Assembly: GCA_964532715.1 (NCBI GenBank)
Contig: CAZHIX010000001.1
Span: 1-64,000, forward strand
Reading direction: 5' to 3'
DNA: 64,000 nt
Source: 1-14-0-10-45-29 sp964532715
GTDB lineage: Archaea > Micrarchaeota > Micrarchaeia > Anstonellales > Anstonellaceae
The notes beneath the pieces were generated by a model. It was not told the DNA's origin, made no database searches, and saw only the letters and a list, made by a program, of their open reading frames with translations. Both the position numbers and the translations under genes were made by a program. Positions 52,038 to 61,367 of this stretch are shown piece after piece. Each line of letters opens with the position of its first letter. Position 1 is the stretch's first letter.

Positions 52038-52160
52038 AATCAGTGTATATCTCTAAAATTTAATATACATTTACTTCGTATGTGGGTGCAAGTATTCTTT
52101 TAGAGCTTCTACTTTGGGCATTCTCAATTTTTGAATATAGCTTTAAAAATTTTTAACAAT

Positions 52161-52170
52161 CCTATATAGC
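52161..52170 (+). promoter_or_regulatory. TATA box of the ATP synthase operon
   Basis: CCTATATAGC lies 27-36 bases before the first operon ATG (52197). This fits an archaeal TATA box with transcription starting at about 52190, giving a very short leader. A TTTAAAAATTTTT run just upstream could be the BRE/upstream element. Confidence 0.55.
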
Positions 52171-52196
52171 TTGTAAGCAAATCTGTTTGTGGTTTT

Positions 52197-52532
52197 ATGG
52201 CGGGCAATAAAAATGATGAGAAACCTGAAGTGTTTCTAAAAGAAATACAGTCTGTGTCTCAAGCTGAAAAAAGTGCTCAGAATCTGATCTCTCGTGCGCA
52301 ATCTAAAGCTCAAGAACTTATTTCAAATGCTAGCTCTCATGCTGTTTCAATAACTGCAAAAGCATCTAGCGATGCCGTTGAACAAAAAGATAAAATAATA
52401 CTTGAAAAAAGACAACAAACTGATCAAAAAATACAAAAACTTTTATCCGATGCCCAAATTCAAGCAGATCGTATATCTAAGATGCGTCTTGGTGCTCAGA
52501 AGGCGTCAAGTATTGCCGATTCAATTTTGTAG
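52197..52532 (+). CDS. atpH: A-type ATP synthase subunit H
   Basis: A 111-residue coiled-coil protein (EIQSVSQAEKSAQNLISRAQ and DAVEQKDKIILEKRQQTDQK). It fits the H subunit that forms the peripheral stalk with E. It is the first gene of the operon and lies 17 bases before subunit I. Confidence 0.85.
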   Translation: MAGNKNDEKPEVFLKEIQSVSQAEKSAQNLISRAQSKAQELISNASSHAVSITAKASSDAVEQKDKIILEKRQQTDQKIQKLLSDAQIQADRISKMRLGAQKASSIADSIL

Positions 52533-52549
52533 TTTTATCAAGGGATTAT

Positions 52550-54466
52550 ATGCTTCACCCGATTAAAATGTCAAAAGTTAGGATGATAGGTCTAAATTCA
52601 GACTTAACTGCGGCATTATCTTTGTGGAGACGACTTGGAGTTATAGAACTTAATACATATTCCTATGATGGAGATGAACTTCAGAAAGGTCAATCTCTTG
52701 AACTATATGATAAAATCTCTGAGCACTTGGTAAGAGTTCGTGGAATAAAAAACGCATTACCCCCATCCACCATAACTCCTCTATATATTCCAAATGCTAT
52801 TGAAGAAGCACAAAACTCAAAAATAGGTCCCCAAATTTTGAAAATAAGGCATGATCTAAAACAGTTGTCTGCCAAGCGTGATCCACTGGAAGCAAAAATA
52901 CGTGAGCTTGAAAGGCTTGCTCCAATAGAATTAGATTTTAGTCTCAAACCACAAACTTTAGATTATTATGTTTTTTCATGTCCAACAAAGTCAATTGAAA
53001 ACGTCAAATCAGAGCTCTCAAAAATCACAACTGCATCTGTTTGGTTGCGCTATGATGACCAAAAAAATGCGCAACATTCTCTTTTAGTAATCGCAATAAA
53101 AACCAAGGTGGATATCTCTGCTCTTTGTTCTAAATTGAAATGCACTATTATACAAATTCCAGACTCAGTTCGTGTTCCAAAACAATCCTTATTAGAATCA
53201 CAAAATTTACTTGAATCTATTTCTCACGCACAAAAAAATCTTAATGCTCAATTATTATCTCTTTCTGAAAAATACTACTCAAAAATTGTCGCATTAGAAG
53301 AAGCACTATCACTTGATGCTTCACTAGCTAGAGAAGCATCTAAATTTTCAAATTCACAACAATGTTTTTTTGCAACTGGTTGGGTAAAAGATGCGGACTT
53401 TGCAAAATTTCAAAAAACTACAAACAAACTCTTAAATGGTCGCATAGCTATTCAGAAAATAGATGCATCTGATTTGCATCACGAAATAGCTCCAACCGCA
53501 CTTCAAAATCCAAAAGTCGTAAGACCATTTCAGTTCCTTGTTGAGTTTTTGAATCTTCCTAAATCAGATGAAATTGATCCATCTATTTTACTTATATTTA
53601 CTGTTCCTTTAGCTTATGGTATGATCATGGGCGATGCGGGATACGCGTTAATCAGTTTTCTACTTGCAACATTAATGATTAGCAAAGTCCAAAAAGGCGG
53701 GATGATGTGGCATTTTTCAAAAATATGGCAAATCAGTGCGATTCCTGCCTTCATATTCGGAATTCTGTATGACGAATATTTTGCATTTACACACAAACAA
53801 CTCTTAGGTCAATCATTTTACGAACCAATCGTGCACCGAGTCCATAACGTTGAAGGTTTGCTTGTTTTAACTGTAATGGTAGGCTGGGTATATATCGCAC
53901 TTGGATTTCTACTCGGTGCAATAAACGAGTGGTCTCATTCAAAAAAGCACGCATATGCAAAACTTGCATGGATTATCGTGCAAATCGGCGGGACTCTTGC
54001 GGCCGGTGCATTTTTGCTTGGTGCATTTTCATTTGAGCTTGGAATAATCGGTACTGTTCTTTTATTACTTGGAGTAATCGTAATTGGAATGTTTGAAGGT
54101 GCAGTAGGTCTTGTGGAAATTCCCGGTCTTTCTGCAAATATCATGTCGTTTGCGCGTATCGCCGCAGTTGGAGTTGGGGGCGTGATTTTGGCAGAAGCTA
54201 TAAATTCGTTATTGTTACCCGATCCAAGTATGCTTTCAACCCCGCAGGGCGTGGCTATATTTATAATAACTGCTCTTGCATATTGTGTTGCACATGTTGC
54301 AAACATCGTAATTGCAATGTTTGAGGGTTTTATACATGGTGCAAGATTGTCGGTGGTAGAATTTTTCCAAAAATTCTTTCATGGTGGAGGCAAACTCTTC
54401 AATCCTTTGGTTCTTAGGCGTAACTATACATTGGATTCGGCGCCAGTATCAAAGCAGGATAAGTAA
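52550..54466 (+). CDS. atpI: A-type ATP synthase subunit I (a-subunit)
   Basis: A 638-residue protein. The soluble N-terminal half (HPIKMSKVRMIGLNSDLT) is followed by membrane helices from about residue 340 (IFTVPLAYGMIMGDAGYALI). The helix MSFARIAAVGVGGVI carries the conserved Arg (about 534) that faces the rotor ring. It forms the ion half-channels. AGGGAT precedes the start. Confidence 0.93.
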   Translation: MLHPIKMSKVRMIGLNSDLTAALSLWRRLGVIELNTYSYDGDELQKGQSLELYDKISEHLVRVRGIKNALPPSTITPLYIPNAIEEAQNSKIGPQILKIRHDLKQLSAKRDPLEAKIRELERLAPIELDFSLKPQTLDYYVFSCPTKSIENVKSELSKITTASVWLRYDDQKNAQHSLLVIAIKTKVDISALCSKLKCTIIQIPDSVRVPKQSLLESQNLLESISHAQKNLNAQLLSLSEKYYSKIVALEEALSLDASLAREASKFSNSQQCFFATGWVKDADFAKFQKTTNKLLNGRIAIQKIDASDLHHEIAPTALQNPKVVRPFQFLVEFLNLPKSDEIDPSILLIFTVPLAYGMIMGDAGYALISFLLATLMISKVQKGGMMWHFSKIWQISAIPAFIFGILYDEYFAFTHKQLLGQSFYEPIVHRVHNVEGLLVLTVMVGWVYIALGFLLGAINEWSHSKKHAYAKLAWIIVQIGGTLAAGAFLLGAFSFELGIIGTVLLLLGVIVIGMFEGAVGLVEIPGLSANIMSFARIAAVGVGGVILAEAINSLLLPDPSMLSTPQGVAIFIITALAYCVAHVANIVIAMFEGFIHGARLSVVEFFQKFFHGGGKLFNPLVLRRNYTLDSAPVSKQDK

Positions 54467-54511
54467 AAAATCGTATGTAAATAATGTTAAATGTTAATAA
54501 GAGGTGTAAAT

Positions 54512-54778
54512 ATGTCAGATCCAGTAACTACAACTATGGTAGCATCCGAAGCAGGAAGTATTGCAATGGGTGCAGGTTTAGCAATGGCAGGAAGTGCTCT
54601 TGCAACTGCATGGGCTCAAGCATCTATTGGTTCATCCATTATGGGTGTTTTAGCAGAAAAGCCAGAAGAAGCAATGAAGCTTATCGTGTATATGGCGTTG
54701 CCCGAACTTATCGTTCTATTAGGGTTCGTCGTAGCATTCTTGATGCTAAACAAAATTGAGACAACTGCTCACGCATAA
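54512..54778 (+). CDS. atpK: A-type ATP synthase subunit K (rotor proteolipid)
   Basis: An 88-residue two-helix proteolipid: GSIAMGAGLAMAGSALATAW then KLIVYMALPELIVLLGFVVA. The ion-binding Glu is in LPEL of helix 2. One hairpin per subunit is the simple c-type ring. AGAGGTG precedes ATG 54512; upstream codons are not part of the family. Na+ versus H+ coupling cannot be told with confidence. Confidence 0.9.
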   Translation: MSDPVTTTMVASEAGSIAMGAGLAMAGSALATAWAQASIGSSIMGVLAEKPEEAMKLIVYMALPELIVLLGFVVAFLMLNKIETTAHA

Positions 54779-54808
54779 GTTCTCAATCTTTTAGGAGGGT
54801 TGAGATAA

Positions 54809-55447
54809 ATGGGTCTGCATCAAATTTGTGCCCAGATAGAGAGGAATTCAAAGCTCAAGGCATCTTCAATACTCTCTGAGGCAAAACAAGAAGTGCAAAG
54901 AATAGAAGACCTGGCTAAAAAAAGAGCCAGTGAAACTATTACCAATGCTTCAAATCAAGCTTTAAGTTTTTGTGAACTTGAACAAAAAGAGAGACTAAAC
55001 GCTTCTCAAATAGAAGCCTCAAAAATAATAAGCGATGCAAAAAGCGAAGCAGTAAAAAGAGCCGTTGATGAAGTTTGGGAAGTTTACTCTCAATCTTCAA
55101 AAAAATCTGGATACAAACAAAAATTAAAGCAATGGGCACAATTAGCACTTGATGAATTGTCTGTTTCCGGTGCAATACTTCGTGCTAATTCTTCAGACTC
55201 TTCAACTCTTTCTTCACTTGGTTTCAAAGTTGGCGATTCAATAGATTGTTGTGGTGGGTTAATCGCCCAAAGCAAAGACGGGCGAATAATGGTTGACTAC
55301 ACACTAGAAGCGCAGTTTGAATCTAAAAAAGAAGAGGTGTCAAAACTTGTTTACTCTACGCTTTTTTCAAATGAGGACTATGTTGCAGATGATGATAGTC
55401 TGGATTCTAGTGCAAAAACCACTAAGAAGTCAAAAGGGAGGCAATGA
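54809..55447 (+). CDS. atpE: A-type ATP synthase subunit E
   Basis: A 212-residue peripheral stalk protein. The long N-terminal coiled coil has KASSILSEAKQEVQRIEDLA. The C-terminal globular part has DCCGGLIAQSKDGRIMVDYT and LEAQFE, the family signature. It ends in a Lys-rich tail. AGGAGGG precedes the start. Confidence 0.92.
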   Translation: MGLHQICAQIERNSKLKASSILSEAKQEVQRIEDLAKKRASETITNASNQALSFCELEQKERLNASQIEASKIISDAKSEAVKRAVDEVWEVYSQSSKKSGYKQKLKQWAQLALDELSVSGAILRANSSDSSTLSSLGFKVGDSIDCCGGLIAQSKDGRIMVDYTLEAQFESKKEEVSKLVYSTLFSNEDYVADDDSLDSSAKTTKKSKGRQ

Positions 55448-55451
55448 GTAA

Positions 55452-56612
55452 ATGATTTCTTTGTTTCTTTTTACAACTATGAGGCGATTTCAGCCAAAAT
55501 TTATTATAAACACTCTGTTGAGTTATATTACTTTTAGGCCTCTTTTGTATGGATATGCAAATGCTCGTGTGCACGGGTTGTATTCAAATTTTCTAACTTC
55601 TTCACAGATGGAAGAAATAATTAACTCTCGTTCAGTCGCATCAATTGCAGAAATTCTTGGAAGAACTTCATACAAAAAAGAGCTAATTGATCTTTCATTA
55701 AAGTTTAGAGGAGAGGAACTAATAGAACTTGCTCTTTCAAAAAACTTTGCAAATTTTGCTCACACGCTTTTGGCTCTTACTCCAAATCAATCAAAGCATA
55801 TAGTTGACGCAATTATCTCACGTTGGGATGTTCACAATCTCAAAACCATAATTCTTGCAAGAAAACAATCAAAAAAATATGAAGATGTTGCTCCATATCT
55901 GATGCTTGCAGGAACACTCACAAAAGAGCAACTAAAAGGTCTTCTTGAGGCAAATAACTCTGAAGATTTCTATTCAAAACTAAGACTCACTCAATTCGGA
56001 AGTGGTGTTCTTACAATGCCTGCGACAGATGCAAATGGTTCTGTTCGCCAAATGATTTTATCAATGGGGCAAGCACACATTGCACTTGAACCGATATTAG
56101 CAATTTTGGATGTTTATGCATATCATTTGATTGATGATGTAGCAAAGATGTCTCATCGTGAGGCTAAAGAAGTGGCGCCAATACTTGCAAGATATGCAGA
56201 TGAGAAGAACTTAAGCACGGTATTAAGGCTTGCACAGGTGGGCGAATCCGAACAAAAAATGCTTCGTTATCTTGTGCCTGGCGGTTGTGTGTCCGAATCT
56301 AAATGGAGGCATGTTTTTGAATTAAAGCAACCTTCACTAATGCTTTCAAAACTTTCAAGATGTTTGCCAATATCTTCTTTGACAAAATATGAAAAAACAA
56401 AAAAGATTTCTGATATAGAAGTAGAACTCTCGCACGACACTGCAAAGAAGGGAATCATGCAATTTAGAAATGCTCAACTCTCTTTGGGAGTTATCGTGGG
56501 AGCACTTTTGTTAAAAGAACAAGAAGTGGCAAACATAAGAAAAATTGTTCGTTCAAAAGCTCTTGGGCTCTCAAATGAGGAAATTCGCTCAATGATGGTT
56601 TTGGTGAAATGA
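55452..56612 (+). CDS. atpC: A-type ATP synthase subunit C
   Basis: A 386-residue helical protein that couples the rotor to the K ring: YGYANARVHGLYSNFLTSSQ, EILGRTSYKKELIDLS, RWDVHNLKTIILARK and the C-terminal GVIVGALLLKEQEVANIRKI. The first 26 or so residues are not clearly family-like, so ATG 55479 or a later start is possible. It overlaps atpF by 4 bases. Confidence 0.9.
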   Translation: MISLFLFTTMRRFQPKFIINTLLSYITFRPLLYGYANARVHGLYSNFLTSSQMEEIINSRSVASIAEILGRTSYKKELIDLSLKFRGEELIELALSKNFANFAHTLLALTPNQSKHIVDAIISRWDVHNLKTIILARKQSKKYEDVAPYLMLAGTLTKEQLKGLLEANNSEDFYSKLRLTQFGSGVLTMPATDANGSVRQMILSMGQAHIALEPILAILDVYAYHLIDDVAKMSHREAKEVAPILARYADEKNLSTVLRLAQVGESEQKMLRYLVPGGCVSESKWRHVFELKQPSLMLSKLSRCLPISSLTKYEKTKKISDIEVELSHDTAKKGIMQFRNAQLSLGVIVGALLLKEQEVANIRKIVRSKALGLSNEEIRSMMVLVK

Positions 56613-56956
56613 TGCAAAATACTCAAGAATCTCAAATTGCGGTTTTAGGGGATTCATCCCTTACAACTGGTTTCAAGCTTGCAGGAGTTCAAAGACTTTA
56701 TTGTATATCTGAGGAATCACAGGCTCAAAAAACACTTGAAACTTTAATGCAAGATTCAGAAATTGGGATAATCATTGTATCAGAAGAATTACTTGAAAGT
56801 ATTGATTGGCGTCTAAAACGAAAAGTGGAAGATGCTGCAAAACCCGTTGTAATATCTGTGCCTTCTAAAAAGGGACCGATGGAACAAGGGGAATCACTTG
56901 CAAAACTCATAAAACGAGCTTTGGGTTTTGATATAATGGGTAAGGATAAAAAATAA
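56609..56956 (+). CDS. atpF: A-type ATP synthase subunit F
   Basis: A 115-residue small subunit with IAVLGDSSLTTGFKLAGVQR, GIIIVSEELLESIDWRLKRK and VVISVPSKKGPMEQGESLAK, all typical of F. It sits at the tip of the central stalk. Two adjacent ATGs start the frame; it is coupled to atpC. Confidence 0.92.
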   Translation: MMQNTQESQIAVLGDSSLTTGFKLAGVQRLYCISEESQAQKTLETLMQDSEIGIIIVSEELLESIDWRLKRKVEDAAKPVVISVPSKKGPMEQGESLAKLIKRALGFDIMGKDKK

Positions 56957-56975
56957 TATTTATTGAGGTGTCGCA

Positions 56976-58721
56976 ATGGGAAAGCTGATTAAAATTTCAG
57001 GACCGGTCGTTGAAGCGGAATCAATGTCTAATGCGTCGATGTACGATGTAGTTAAAATTGGTGAAGCAAATCTTACTGGTGAAATTATTCGTATGATTGG
57101 AGATGTCGCAACTATTCAAGTCTATGAGGACACTTCTGGTCTCAAACCTGGAGAAAATGTAGAATCTACAAACATGCCATTGTGCGTAGAACTTGGACCT
57201 GGACTTCTTACCTCAATTTACGATGGGATTCAACGTCCCCTAGAAGCAATTGCAGATGTGGCAAAAGGTCCTTACATTACCCGAGGTATCAGCGTTCCTT
57301 CAATAGATAGAAAGAAAAAATGGGAATTTGTTCCAACAATGCAAGTAGGTTCAAAAGTAAAAAAAGGAGACATTCTTGGTACTGTTCAGGAAACCGAACT
57401 TATAGTTCACAAAATTCTCTCTCCAGTTGACGGAGTGTTAAAAACAATAAAAAGCGGTAAATACACCGTTGAGGATCAAATAGCAACAATAGACTCAGCA
57501 TCTCAAAAAATCTCTGTGCAAATGCTTGTGAGACACAATGTGCGAAAATCACGTCCTGTTCAAGAAAAGCTTGATCCAACGATTCCGCTCATTACTGGTC
57601 AGAGAATTGTTGATACATTTTTCCCAATTGCAAAAGGTGGAACATGTGCTATTCCTGGTCCATTTGGTTCTGGAAAAACAGTCGCTCAACATCAATTTGC
57701 AAAATGGTCTGACACACAAATTGTGGTATATATCGGTTGTGGTGAACGAGGAAATGAAATGACTGATGTGCTCACAGAATTTCCACACCTAATTGACCCA
57801 AAAACTAACAAACCATTGATGCAAAGAACTGTTCTTATTGCAAATACTTCAAACATGCCAGTAGCTGCAAGAGAAGCGTCGGTATATACTGGAATAACAA
57901 TTGCCGAATATTATCGCGATATGGGTTATGATGTATCTTTAATGGCAGATTCAACTTCAAGATGGGCGGAAGCAATGCGTGAAATTGGTGGTCGTCTTGA
58001 AGAAATGCCTGGTGAAGAAGGGTATCCTGCATATCTTGCAAGAAGACTTGCAGAATTTTATGAGCGAGCAGGGCGAGTAAGAACTCTTGGCTCTGATGAG
58101 CGCTATGGTTCAGTAACAGTTATCGGTGCAGTATCTCCGCCCGGTGGAGATATCAACGAACCTGTATCGCAAAACACATTACGTGTTACAAAAGTCTTTT
58201 TAGCACTTCAAGCAGCTTTGGCACAAAGAAGACACTTTCCAGCATTTCATTGGTTATCCTCATATTCGCTTTATGGAGACTCGCTAGATAAATGGTTTAC
58301 TCAAAACATTTCTTCTGATTGGGTTTCACTAAGAAAAGAAGCCATGGCTCTTTTGCAAAAAGAAGCAGAATTGCAAGAGGTTGTACAATTGGTCGGTCCA
58401 GATGCACTTCCTGAAAAAGAACAGGTTATTCTGATTTCAACAAAAATGTTGCGTGAAGACTTTTTGCAACAAAATGCATATTCTGATATTGACACTTTTT
58501 GCTCTTTGAAAAAACAATATCTCATGTTAAGAAACATATTGCGATTCAACAGTCAGGCACAATCTGCAATAGACTTAGGTATTCAATTAAAGAAAATAAA
58601 CGAAATGTCAATTCGCGAAAAAATATCAAGAATGAAAGAAATTTCTGAAGACAATATTAGTGAAGTTGAGGCGCTCTACTCAAAGCTTGATGCGGAGTTT
58701 GAGTCACTTTCAAAAAAATAG
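56976..58721 (+). CDS. atpA: A-type ATP synthase catalytic subunit A
   Basis: A 581-residue catalytic subunit with Walker A GPFGSGKTVAQHQ (about 230), the A-type non-homologous region, GCGERGNEMTDVLTEFP, SLMADSTSRWAEAMREIGGR and SPPGGDINEPVSQNTLR. It converts ADP and phosphate to ATP. GAGGTG precedes the start. Confidence 0.96.
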   Translation: MGKLIKISGPVVEAESMSNASMYDVVKIGEANLTGEIIRMIGDVATIQVYEDTSGLKPGENVESTNMPLCVELGPGLLTSIYDGIQRPLEAIADVAKGPYITRGISVPSIDRKKKWEFVPTMQVGSKVKKGDILGTVQETELIVHKILSPVDGVLKTIKSGKYTVEDQIATIDSASQKISVQMLVRHNVRKSRPVQEKLDPTIPLITGQRIVDTFFPIAKGGTCAIPGPFGSGKTVAQHQFAKWSDTQIVVYIGCGERGNEMTDVLTEFPHLIDPKTNKPLMQRTVLIANTSNMPVAAREASVYTGITIAEYYRDMGYDVSLMADSTSRWAEAMREIGGRLEEMPGEEGYPAYLARRLAEFYERAGRVRTLGSDERYGSVTVIGAVSPPGGDINEPVSQNTLRVTKVFLALQAALAQRRHFPAFHWLSSYSLYGDSLDKWFTQNISSDWVSLRKEAMALLQKEAELQEVVQLVGPDALPEKEQVILISTKMLREDFLQQNAYSDIDTFCSLKKQYLMLRNILRFNSQAQSAIDLGIQLKKINEMSIREKISRMKEISEDNISEVEALYSKLDAEFESLSKK

Positions 58722-58730
58722 GGTGATGCT

Positions 58731-60332
58731 ATGAAAGAATATAAAACGGTAAACAAAATCGCAGGTCCCCTTGTGTTCGTTTCAGATGTTAAAGATGTTG
58801 CCTACAACGAGCTTGTTCAGATCAAAATAGCATCTGGCGAAATTCGTATGGGTCAAGTTCTTGAATCATCAAAAGGTTTGGCGGTGGTTCAAGTTTTCGG
58901 TCCTACTGATGGAATTTCTGTTTCAAGCACGAAAGTAAAGTTTTTAGGTGAAACAATTAAACTTGGGGTATCTACTCAAATGCTTGGTCGTGTTTTTGAT
59001 GGAATGGGTCGCCCAAAAGATAAAGGTCCAAAAATAGAGCCAGACGATCGTTTGGATATAAACGGTGCACCACTAAATCCTTATTCTCGTGATTTTCCAA
59101 AAGATTTTATTCAAACAGGAGTTTCAACAATCGATGGTCTAAACACACTAATCCGTGGTCAGAAATTACCTATTTTCTCAGGTTCTGGTCTTCCACACAA
59201 TGATTTGGCTGTTCAGATCGCACGTCAGGCAAAAGTGGTTTCAAAAGAAAAAGAGGATTTTGCAGTGGTGTTCGCAGCAGTAGGTATTACCCATGAGGAA
59301 AGTTCATTTTTTATGCGTGAATTCAAAAAGACAGGCGCGCTTGATCATGCAGTTTTGTTTTTGAATTTGGCAGACGATCCATCTGTTGAGCGAATTATTA
59401 CTCCTCGTCTTGCTCTAACGACTGCTGAATATCTTGCTTATGAAAAAGATATGCACGTTCTTGTCATCATTACTGATATGACTAATTATTGCGAGGCATT
59501 ACGTGAAATCGCAGCTGCTCGTGAAGAAGTTCCTGGAAGAAGAGGGTACCCCGGATACATGTATACAGATCTTTCAACAATTTATGAGCGCGCAGGCCGT
59601 GTAAAAGGAAAGCGTGGAACAGTTACTCAGCTATCAATTTTGACAATGCCTGGTGATGATAAAACACATCCAATCCCCGATTTGACTGGTTATATTACTG
59701 AAGGACAAATCGTGCTTGGGCGTGATCTGCACCGAAAAGGCATATATCCTCCAGTTGATGTATTACCTTGTCTTTCAAGACTTATGGGTCCAAACATAGG
59801 AGAAAACAAAACACGTGAGGATCACAAGGGAATTGCAGATCAGCTTTATGCTGCCTATGCGACTGGTCGTGATCTTCGCTCACTTTCAGCTGTTGTTGGT
59901 GCAGAAGCATTATCAGAAACAGATAGAAAATATCTGGAATTTGCAGATATGTTTGAAGATAAATTCATAAGACAAGCACACGAAGAAAATCGCTCAATTG
60001 AGGATACACTTGAATTGGGCTGGAAACTTTTATCCACATTGCCTGTGTCTGAGCTCACTCGTCTAAAGACTGCGCATATAGAAAAATATGGTAAGAAATA
60101 TATCAACAACACATCTGATGATTCAACACAAAAAATTTCTACAAATGCAGAACCTGAAGAAAATAAAGATACTGAATCTCTAAAGACTAGCGAAAAAACA
60201 CTTGAAACTGTCAAAAAAGATTCTGATTCTTCAAAAAAAGTTGAACAAAAAATTGACAACATAATTCCAGAGTCGGATATATTGGATGAAATAAGTCCAG
60301 AGGATTTAAAATCATCTGAGCAATCATCTTAA
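58731..60332 (+). CDS. atpB: A-type ATP synthase subunit B with an acidic C-terminal tail
   Basis: A 533-residue non-catalytic subunit with FSGSGLPHNDLAVQIARQAK, LNLADDPSVERIITPRLALT, DMTNYCEALREIAAAREEVP and GRRGYPGYMYTDLSTIYERA. Most homologues end near residue 460. Here about 70 extra residues follow IEKYGKKYIN: a disordered Ser/Lys/Glu-rich tail (NAEPEENKDTESLKTSEKT through DEISPEDLKSSEQSS). Confidence 0.95.
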   Translation: MKEYKTVNKIAGPLVFVSDVKDVAYNELVQIKIASGEIRMGQVLESSKGLAVVQVFGPTDGISVSSTKVKFLGETIKLGVSTQMLGRVFDGMGRPKDKGPKIEPDDRLDINGAPLNPYSRDFPKDFIQTGVSTIDGLNTLIRGQKLPIFSGSGLPHNDLAVQIARQAKVVSKEKEDFAVVFAAVGITHEESSFFMREFKKTGALDHAVLFLNLADDPSVERIITPRLALTTAEYLAYEKDMHVLVIITDMTNYCEALREIAAAREEVPGRRGYPGYMYTDLSTIYERAGRVKGKRGTVTQLSILTMPGDDKTHPIPDLTGYITEGQIVLGRDLHRKGIYPPVDVLPCLSRLMGPNIGENKTREDHKGIADQLYAAYATGRDLRSLSAVVGAEALSETDRKYLEFADMFEDKFIRQAHEENRSIEDTLELGWKLLSTLPVSELTRLKTAHIEKYGKKYINNTSDDSTQKISTNAEPEENKDTESLKTSEKTLETVKKDSDSSKKVEQKIDNIIPESDILDEISPEDLKSSEQSS

Positions 60333-60348
60333 ATACAAGGGATAGAAA

Positions 60349-61026
60349 ATGGCAGAAACTCCAAATCCAACAAGAATGGAGCTCATATCTTCAAGAGCTC
60401 GCATAAAACTTGCAAAAAAGGGGCACAAACTTCTAAAGCAAAAGCGAGATGTCTTGATTATGGAGTTTTTTAAAATTCTATCAAAGGCAAAGGATTTGCG
60501 AACCGAGCTAAATTCGGCAATGGCAGATGCATACAAATCAATTGCAATTGCACAAGCATATCATGGAGTTGCAGAAGTTGAGAACATTTCTATGTCTGTT
60601 TCGTCTGCGCCAAATGTTTGTATTGAAGTAAAGAATGTAATGGGTTTGAAAATTTCAAAAATAGAATCTGAGTCTTATGAACTAAAACCACTTACAAAAC
60701 GAGGATACTCCATCGTAGGCACATCTGCAAAAATTGATGATGCATCTGAATCATTTACAACTGCTCTAAATCTTGTTATCAGACTTGCAGAAACTGAAAA
60801 TGCAATACGAAAGCTTATTCGTGAAATTGAAAAAACAAAGCGTCGTGTAAATGCACTTGAGTTTGTTCTTATTCCACGTTTAACTGAACAATCTGCACAA
60901 ATTCAGTTCAGGCTTGAAGAAATGGAAAGAGATTCTTTTGTAATGCTCAAAACAATAAAACGAAAACTACGTGCAAACGAGGAGCGAAAAAAACTCAAAG
61001 GCGCAAGTGGTGTAGGTTCAAATTAG
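60349..61026 (+). CDS. atpD: A-type ATP synthase subunit D
   Basis: A 225-residue central-stalk coiled coil: NPTRMELISSRARIKLAKKG, HKLLKQKRDVLIMEFFKI, and the C-terminal TKRRVNALEFVLIPRLTEQS, all canonical. It turns inside the A3B3 head. It is the last gene of the operon. Confidence 0.95.
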   Translation: MAETPNPTRMELISSRARIKLAKKGHKLLKQKRDVLIMEFFKILSKAKDLRTELNSAMADAYKSIAIAQAYHGVAEVENISMSVSSAPNVCIEVKNVMGLKISKIESESYELKPLTKRGYSIVGTSAKIDDASESFTTALNLVIRLAETENAIRKLIREIEKTKRRVNALEFVLIPRLTEQSAQIQFRLEEMERDSFVMLKTIKRKLRANEERKKLKGASGVGSN

Positions 61027-61367
61027 ACAGGTTCTTTGTGTAGTGATGCATTTGTTTTTCTTTTTCTACATGTTCTTGTGTGTTTTTTTGTGAAATTTTG
61101 TTTTTAATTTGTGATAATATTTGATCTCTTTTGTTTAGACGTTGTATTTGTATAATGTTCATTTCAACTCTCTTTAGGATTCGAATGCTCTTATAAAAAA
61201 TCTAATGCGATGTATTTATAGTTTTTCAAGTATTGAACCCTTGCATTACAAAATGAAAAAAATTTTAGGAATAATATAGGCTATTAGTATGTATCAATCT
61301 TAGTTGTTTGCGAGTCTTTATCAACTATTTAGTAATTATCTAGTAATTATTTATTGAGGTGTGTTAA
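61027..61367. other. Intergenic region before the aminopeptidase gene
   Basis: This 341-base stretch is T-rich after atpD, which may serve as an archaeal oligo-T terminator (for example at 61084-61105). It has A+T-rich promoter-like sequence towards its right end. No gene, tRNA or clear inverted repeat is seen. Confidence 0.45.

Noticed and set aside
52197..61026. Bacterial F-type ATP synthase
   Set aside because: Gene order H-I-K-E-C-F-A-B-D and the subunit A insert are those of the A/V type.
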